A DNA stretch of 64,000 nucleotides from Hybos culiciformis. Taxonomy: Eukaryota; Arthropoda; Insecta; Diptera; Hybotidae. Location: contig OZ023273.1 of the NCBI GenBank assembly GCA_964007475.1, positions 68,466,445 through 68,530,444 of the forward strand. Direction: 5' to 3'. A program made the position numbers and the translations under genes. Every line of letters begins with the position of its first letter. The first letter of the stretch is position 1. Shown here piece after piece: positions 57,911-64,000 of this stretch. The notes below the pieces were generated by a model. It was given only the letters and a program-made list of their open reading frames with translations, did not search any database and was not told where the DNA came from.

Positions 57911-58728
57911 ATGGCTCAACAGTTTTTCAATCGTATTGGTCAATTAGGCCTAGGTGTTGCAGTACTTGGTGGTGTTGTAAACTCATCACTTTATAATGTT
58001 GATGGTGGTCATCGAGCAGTTATTTTTTATCGTTTTACGGGTGTTAAACAGGATATTGTTGGAGAAAGTACTCATTTTTTTATTCCTTGGGTTTAAAGGC
58101 CAATTATTTATTACATACGTGCCCAACCAAGAAACGTTCCAGTTTTAACCGGTAGTAAAGATTTACAAAACGTAATATAACATTACGTATTTTGTATCGA
58201 CCAATACCAGATCAGTTGCCAAAAATTTATACTATTTTGGGTCAGGATTATTATGAAAAAGTTTTGCCATCTATCACAACTGAAGTTTTGAAAGCAGTTG
58301 TTGCACAATTTAATGCTGGTGAATTGATCACTCAAAGAGAGATGGTATCGCAAAGAGTTTCTACTGACTTTACTGAACGTGCATCACAATTCTGATTTAT
58401 TCTAGACGATATATCAATTACACATTTGACATTTGGTCGTGAATTTACTTCAGCTGTAGAAATGAAACAAGTAGCACAGCAAGAAGTTCAAAAAGCACTT
58501 TTCGTAGTAGAAAAAGCTGAGCAACAGAAGAAGGCAGCTGAAGGTGATGCTCAAGCCGCTGAATTATTAGCAAAATCTATGGCACAAGCAGGTGATGGTT
58601 TAGTTGAGTTACGTAGAATTGAAGCGGCAGAAGATATAACATATCAGCTTTCGAGATCACGTGGAGTTGCATATCTCCCTGGTGGACAGAATTTCTTGTT
58701 GAGTCTTCCAACTAGTGTTACTCAATAA
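57911..58728 (+). pseudogene. Prohibitin-1 retropseudogene
   Basis: Prohibitin forms ring complexes in the mitochondrial inner membrane. The sequence runs from [20 protein letters not shown] to SLPTSVTQ without introns. Lesions: TAA at the codon after HFFIPWV (near 58095), a one-base frameshift near 58170, TGA after ERASQF (about 58393-58395), and an in-frame loss of about four codons in the KKAA-EGDAQ region. Lack of introns points to a retrocopy, although no poly-A tail or target duplication is clear. Confidence 0.9.
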
Positions 58729-58967
58729 ATTTTTTAATCAGCATTTAGCAATTGAACTTTATTTTTGCAAGGAAATTTTTATTCGTTATAATTTGTTTAA
58801 AAATATATAAGAATCAATTTTTTGAAAATATCATACTTTTTTTTTTTTTTTTGCGTTATAATTTCTTAATTCAGTCAATCAAAGATAATTAATATAAATA
58901 TTAAGAACAAAATAGATGTTAAATTTTCTAAATTAAATTTGAATAAAAAACGAAAAAAAAAAAAATG

Positions 58968-59156
58968 TTATCGCAAAACAAATCTTAAAATTATTTTCTG
59001 AATAGATTCAATTCTTTCCACATGATTCATATAAAAAGGAGACCAAACTTGTGGAGAATATACCCAATTAGGTCGTACCAAAAAGGTAAGCAATGATTTC
59101 AGAACATAGGAGTCCTCAAATTCTTTAGACGAGCGTTTAACAAAACCACCTAGCAT
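58968..59156 (-). pseudogene. LINE reverse-transcriptase C-terminal fragment
   Basis: Minus strand: GGFVKRSSKEFED, VRPNWVYSPQVWSPFY, VERIESIQKIILRFVLR. This is the conserved stretch just C-terminal to the reverse-transcriptase core of Jockey/CR1-type LINEs. It may come from a relative of the LINE at 48638. Confidence 0.8.
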
Positions 59157-59731
59157 TGATTTAGTTTATTTATGATGTTGTTGAAATGAATTTTTGTAGG
59201 AATTGCCCATTTCGCCCATTTCGTAGGGTAGGGACCAAAATATTTTTTTTTTTTTCAGTTTTTCTGACTAACGAGGGACGGCATCCGCCTCCTCTCACCC
59301 GCTTCGTGCACCACTAATTCGAAATTTTCATTCAAAAGAAAATGCATTTAGAAGTAGCTGATTATAAATTTTCCAAAAAAACGTTTTGGATTTGACATCT
59401 GGGACTCTGGGAGGCCACCTGTAACCAAACAAATTGAGGCTAAAAAATTAACATATCAAAACTTTGGTAGGCTGTATCTTCGAAACGAGGCCTTTCTCCC
59501 AAAAATGCTTTGGATTTGGAGGTTTGGGCATCGGCTGTACCCTTTCACCAAATTTTAATCAAAGCAAAACTGTAGGCATAAACTGCAACCAAAAATCGTT
59601 TTGGAAGGAAAAAAAACTGACCTCCCAAAATTATTTTTGTTTAAAAGAAAAAATATTTAAGTACCTATATACCTGATAATTTTCCGAGCAGATTTGGCTG
59701 TTTTCCTCGCTGGATGAAGAAAATCTGGAAA
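59157..59731. other. Repetitive non-coding stretch
   Basis: No gene. 59440-59590 (TTTGGATTTGGAGGTTTGG and following) is related to part of the insertion at 40114-41582, so this is probably a remnant of the same repeat family. Confidence 0.5.
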
Positions 59732-60842
59732 GATTTTTAAAATCAATATTTATATCTTGCTGCTTAATATGCTCGTAAGATTGGTTAAATAATACGTTTT
59801 GACAATTCAGATTAATTTTTATTTTTTGTTCTCGAAAAAAAACTAAAATTTTAAATTTTAATAATTCCAAAATTTTTAGGTCCATAAGATTGCTTTGCTT
59901 TATTGACCGGAAATGACACGTTTTATTAATTTGATTTTGGAGCTTACAAACCATGGAGATCTAAAGGCATAGAATAATTAGTATAAAAAAAGGCTATTAA
60001 TGGTGTGGTAAGAAGTAAGTGTTGAAAATCAAAAATGTACCCCCCCCCCCCTAGAACTAAAATTAGTTTCCGATTTCAATATTCGCCTTTTGTTAAAACT
60101 TTTTTCGTATAAACGGAAAACTATGATATGGTTTTTTCGTGGTGAAAACTTGGGGGGGTACATTTTGACAGTTAAACAACAACAGCTGTGTCTAAAAGCG
60201 GCAGTCCCTGATATTTTGTGTTACACAAAATTGCTCAGCTAATAGTTTAAAATTCACTGTTTTCACAGTCCTGGCCATTCTGTAAACGTGGAAAATGAAA
60301 TTAGCCCTCCAAAAATTTTGTTTTTGTTTTCCAGGAAAAAGGAAATTAGCCCTCCAAAAATTTTGTTTTTGTTTTCCAGGAAAAATGAAATTAGCCCTCC
60401 AAAAATTTTGTTTTTGTCGCAACAAAAAATCCGCGCGGCCTTATTTCCATCCCCCTTTGAATTTGTATGAAAAAAGTAAAGTGAATGTAAATAAAACTTT
60501 AATAATGCTATCGCACGTTTACAAAATGGCCAGGACTGTGAAAACAGTAAATTTTAAACTATCAGCTGAGCAATTTTGTGGAACACAAAATATCAGGGGC
60601 TGGCGCCTTTAGATCTCCATGGTTTGTAAGCTCCAAAATCAAATTAATAAAACGTGTCATTTCCGGTCAATAAAGCAAAGCAAGCTTATGGACGTAAAAA
60701 TTTTGAAATTATTAAAATTTAAAATTTTAGTTTTTTTTCGAGAACAAAAAATAAAAATTAATCTGAATTGTCAAAACGTATTATTTAATCAATCTTACGA
60801 GCATATTAAGCAGTAAGATATAAATATTGATTTTAAAAATAG
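59732..60842. repeat. Large foldback with a triplicated centre
   Basis: Outer arms 59732-59968 and 60606-60842 are inverted copies. A second inner pair (about 60215-60291 and 60513-60600) shares GGCCA, GGACTGTGAAAACAGT and GCTGAGCAATTTTGTG. Between them a 44-bp unit (AAATTAGCCCTCCAAAAATT and CAGGAAAA) is repeated three times at 60296-60420. A run of about 12 C's lies near 60040. Confidence 0.85.
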
Positions 60843-61926
60843 TAGATAGTTTAGGAGAGTTCCGGACCAATGGGTGGAGCCATTTATGTGGAGCCTTGTG
60901 GAGCCGCGTATTATATGAGAGTTCTAGACCAATTTAAGTGGAGCCGCGTATTATATGAGAGTTCTAGACCAATTTAAGTGGAGCCGCGTATTATATGAGT
61001 TCTAGACCAATTTAACTGGAGCTGTGTATTATATGAGAGTTCTAGACCAATTTAAGTGGAGCCGCGTATTATATGAAAGTTCTAGACCAATTTAAGTGGA
61101 GCCGCGTATTATACGAGAATTCTAGACCATAATTAAGTGGAGCCGCGTATTTTATGAAAGTAAGTTATTTAATTGGATTACTTTAAGTGGTGCCGCGTAT
61201 TATATAAAAGTTTTAAGTGAATTTTTAAGTGGAGCTGTGCATTATATGAAAAATTCTAAATTTAAGTAAATCTCCATGGTTTGTAAGCTCCAAAATCAAA
61301 TTAATAAAACGTGTCATTTCCGGTCAATAAAGCAAAGCAAGCTTATGGACGTAAAAATTTTGAAATTATTAAAATTTAAAATTTTAGTTTTTTTTCGAGA
61401 ACAAAAAATAAAAATTAATCTGAATTGTCAAAACGTATTATTTAATCAATCTTACGAGCATATTAAGCAGTAAGATATAAATATTGATTTTAAAAATAGT
61501 AGATAGTTTAGGAGAGTTCCGGACCAATGGGTGGAGCCATTTATGTGGAGCCTTGTGGAGCCGCGTATTATATGAGAGTTCTAGACCAATTTAAGTGGAG
61601 CCGCGTATTATATGAGAGTTCTAGACCAATTTAAGTGGAGCCGCGTATTATATGAGTTCTAGACCAATTTAAGTGGAGCTGTGGCTTATATGAGAGTTCT
61701 AGACCAATTTAAGTGGAGCCGCGTATTATATGAAAGTTCTAGACCAATTTAAGTGGAGCCGCGTATTATACGAGAATTCTAGACCATAATTAAGTGGAGC
61801 CGCGTATTTTATGAAAGTAAGTTATTTAATTGGATTACTTTAAGTGGTGCCGCGTATTATATAAAAGTTTTAAGTGAATTTTTAAGTGGAGCTGTGCATT
61901 ATATGAAAAATTCTAAATTTAAGTAA
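60613..61926 (+). repeat. 657-bp tandem duplication (foldback arm plus minisatellite)
   Basis: 60613-61269 and 61270-61926 match almost throughout. Each holds the 230-bp foldback arm followed by a minisatellite. Confidence 0.92.
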
Positions 61927-62035
61927 ATTATTTAAGTGGAGAAAAGTTCTAAGAAAATTATTATAAGTGGAGCCGCATACGAGAGTACGATAGTTCTGAA
62001 TCAAATTTAAGTGGAGCCATATTTAATATGTATGT
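60850..62035 (+). repeat. 40-bp minisatellite
   Basis: Unit TTCTAGACCAATTTAAGTGG then AGCCGCGTATTATATGAGAG, about nine copies in each 657-bp block (60850-61265 and 61507-61922), then a degenerate tail to about 62035. From 62036 to 62541 there is AT-rich DNA with the motif GTAATTTGAGATTCG repeated three to four times (62230-62385). Confidence 0.85.
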
Positions 62036-62541
62036 ATACATAATTATGTATTTTCAAATAATTGTGAAATTATAATTGAGGCGAAAAATGCTGATAAATG
62101 TAATTTAAGTTCGAATTGATTTTTATATTAAAATATTTATAGAGGTAAAAATATAAAAACTTGTTGAAACATGTTGGATTTAAAATGAATTGAAAATTCG
62201 AAAAATTCTGAGTCTAATATATTTTCCGCACCTGAAAATTGTAATTTGAGATTCGACCGGATATATGCACCTGGTGATTGTAATTTGAGATTCATTGATT
62301 TTATTAAATTAATAAAATTATTTTTTCAAAAACATGTTCTAACTTGATTTCGATTTGGTTTTTAGATTCTAATAATTGTAATTTGAGATTCGAATTTTTT
62401 ATATATCAAAAACCGAGTTAAGAAAAAATAAATTCAATTGTGTGTGTGTGTGATAATTTGGGTATAAAAGAATTTAGATTTCAATTTTAATTTTAATTAT
62501 AATTTCAACTCTCTTACGTATTACAAACAATATTATTCAAA

Positions 62542-62921
62542 ATGGTTAGTTTTTTAAATTTTACGATACTTATTATTTAACTAATTTTTTTCCTTTTCAA
62601 CAGAGTTTCTTCGAACACATTAAGGCCGTTGCAAGTGGAAAAACATCTTATAAAAATATTGATGATTTGATTGTGGATCATCCATACACTGTTAATGATT
62701 TCACACATTAAGTGACGAGATATGGTACTCATTTGGTAGCTAACCTCCAAGATGGTGAATCAGGATTTGCAGTATTTTTACCGGAAAGATTGGGGAAATG
62801 TGTGACTACTAAGAAACAATTGGAAAAACTCAACATCAACAGTGAAAAAGTTAGCCTAGTTTTCAAAGGTCGAGATAATACTCGAAAAGATATGGCAATT
62901 ATAGAATTTGTTAATCAATAA
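62542..62921 (+). pseudogene. Small two-exon gene, unknown family, one in-frame stop
   Basis: Exon 1 is only the ATG (62542-62544). A 59-bp intron follows, from GTTAGT to the CAG at 62601-62603. Exon 2 begins SFFEHIKAVASGKTSYKN and reads on to a TAA at 62709-62711. The same frame then runs RYGTHLVANL, FAVFLPERLGKC, LVFKGRDNT to TAA at 62919-62921. Without the stop it would be about 106 residues. The layout recalls small insect repeat-family proteins with a VxLPxR motif, but I cannot name it. An AT-rich 3' flank leads directly to an LTR at 62952. Confidence 0.6.
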
Positions 62922-62951
62922 AAAAATAAATAAATAAAAACTAAATATATT

Positions 62952-63158
62952 TGTGATACCTAGATCCTTGAAATAAAAAGAATAAAAAGATTTTTATTTC
63001 TTTAATTATTTAAATTTCTTTATTCTTCTTTTTTATTTTACACTCCTTTCCATCTAGCTTTTTACCCAACTCTAAAAACAGTGTTTCCGTATATATCAAT
63101 ATTCTGGTGATGTTGCTGTGATGCAAGCAGCCATCTACAGCACCCTCAGGCTGCCACA
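62952..63158 (-). repeat. 3' LTR of a second gypsy-type element (207 bp)
   Basis: On the minus strand a polypurine tract GAAAGAAAAGGAGA (63159-63172) precedes TGTGGCAGCCTGAGGG. The LTR would end GGTATCACA at 62952, giving TGTG...CACA ends. The 5' LTR lies outside the window, so the boundary is inferred. Confidence 0.65.
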
Positions 63159-63187
63159 TCTCCTTTTCTTTCGAAAATAAAAATTTA

Positions 63188-64000
63188 TTAATTGTGAAGG
63201 ATGAAATCTATGAACTTGGATGGAGGTCTTCTTAATCGTTTTGTCTCTTTAGAGAACAACCCTTGCTGATGTGTTGATGGTAATGTTGAGTCTGACTGAC
63301 ATTCTGATGTTCGTGACACTTGATCAATGAGATGTTGTGTTGATTTATGTTCCGCTTGATTGAAATTTCTATGAATGGCTGTCGGAGGCAAAGTATCGAT
63401 GTTTGTTTGTTTATTATGTTGATTTAAATCATTTGAAAAGATATCAGGTATTTTTTTACATGGGCAACATTTCTTTTATATATTCGACCATTCTCTTCGT
63501 TTATGATTATCAATTCGGATCCAGATTTTTTTGAAACCAAATATTTTTCCTTAGCAAACGTTGGTGTCAATTTATTATCTTTTGAATGATTTTTAATAAA
63601 AACTGCATCTCCTATTTTTATCTCATTTTCCTTTGCTTTCCTTTTCCTGTCCTCTACATCTTTCCCTTTCTTTTTCATCTCGGCATCTCTGTCTCTCATT
63701 TCTTCATCTCCCATCTTCGTTTTGTATTTTTCTTCGATAGACGGAATTTTGTCTCTTATTGTTTTACCAAACATTGCTTCACTAGGAGTTTTCCCGGTGG
63801 TAGAGTGTGGTGTTTTATAATACATCGTCAGGTATTCTAAGAGGTCCTTTTCCCAATCTCTGTCATAAATCTGACTGATTCTTAATCTCTTGAGAATTGA
63901 ACGGTTTTGTCGTTCTACCTCTCCATTCTGTTGCGGCCAATATGGAGTTGTCACATTTAGAGAAATGTTTTTATCTTTGCAATAGTTAACAAATTCTTCA
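63188..64000 (-). pseudogene. Gypsy-type pol, integrase C-terminal part (runs off the window)
   Basis: The minus-strand frame is open from the window end to 63424. It contains TTPYWPQQNGEVERQNRS, with the catalytic Glu of integrase in GEVERQN, then HSTTGKTPSEAMFG, a charged Lys/Glu stretch and a basic tail domain. It is of the K02A2.6-like gypsy type. A frameshift lies near 63400, and the last part (RPPSKFIDFI) is read in another frame, ending at 63188, 15 bases before the polypurine tract. Confidence 0.85.

Overview
This window is AT-rich animal DNA, almost certainly from an insect or another arthropod. The evidence is GT-AG introns, fragments of nuclear genes (a prohibitin retrocopy and a WDR20-type exon), and a dense mix of P-element/THAP, PIF/Harbinger, hAT, Ty3/gypsy, BEL/Pao and Jockey/CR1-like elements. 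I cannot name the species. No complete, clearly functional host gene is visible. There are two 200-N assembly gaps (12827-13026 and 51416-51615).

Layout. (1) 1-12826: about two and a fifth head-to-tail copies of a 6.28-kb unit. It holds a broken DUF4806-type gene, a 1.28-kb non-autonomous DNA element, a broken CACTA/EnSpm-like transposase and a small hAT insertion. Copies 1 and 2 are nearly identical; copy 2 has an 856-bp deletion. (2) 13027-34108: a PIF/Harbinger transposase gene on the minus strand, split in its intron by a hAT element with an 8-bp target duplication (catatata). That hAT was itself split by a giant Ty3/gypsy element, 15325-33715, about 18.4 kb with two nearly identical 5.25-kb LTRs and a 4-bp duplication (cgcc). 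(3) 34297-35886: a long foldback holding an inverted pair of tRNA-like SINE units and a 45-bp minisatellite. (4) 36962-39828: a THAP/P-element transposase pseudogene, minus strand. (5) 39987-48131: a BEL/Pao retrotransposon with a 5-bp duplication (tccat); its 5' LTR carries a 1.47-kb insertion. (6) 48638-51323: a LINE lacking its reverse-transcriptase core. (7) 51616-54450: a diverged fragment of the region-1 repeat, then three hairpin-type elements. (8) 55996-59156: host-gene debris (an unidentified exon, a WDR20-like exon with a stop, a prohibitin retropseudogene) and a LINE fragment. (9) 59732-62035: a foldback, a 657-bp tandem duplication and a 40-bp minisatellite. (10) 62542-62921: a small two-exon gene with one in-frame stop. 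(11) 62952-64000: the 3' end of a second gypsy-type element on the minus strand.

The giant gypsy element is the most interesting object. Between its primer-binding site and gag lie four hairpin modules. Each has a 50-nt core (nearly invariant) inside an outer helix whose sequence differs between modules but stays self-complementary, which is what selection on RNA structure would leave. The element also has a triplicated primer-binding-site tail, a GGGAAAC slippery site followed by a 10-bp stem and possible pseudoknot at the gag-pol junction, and LTRs holding a GC-richer island of six consecutive hairpins plus a piece that looks like a captured host exon. Gag and pol are open, and the LTRs are almost identical, so the insertion is young.
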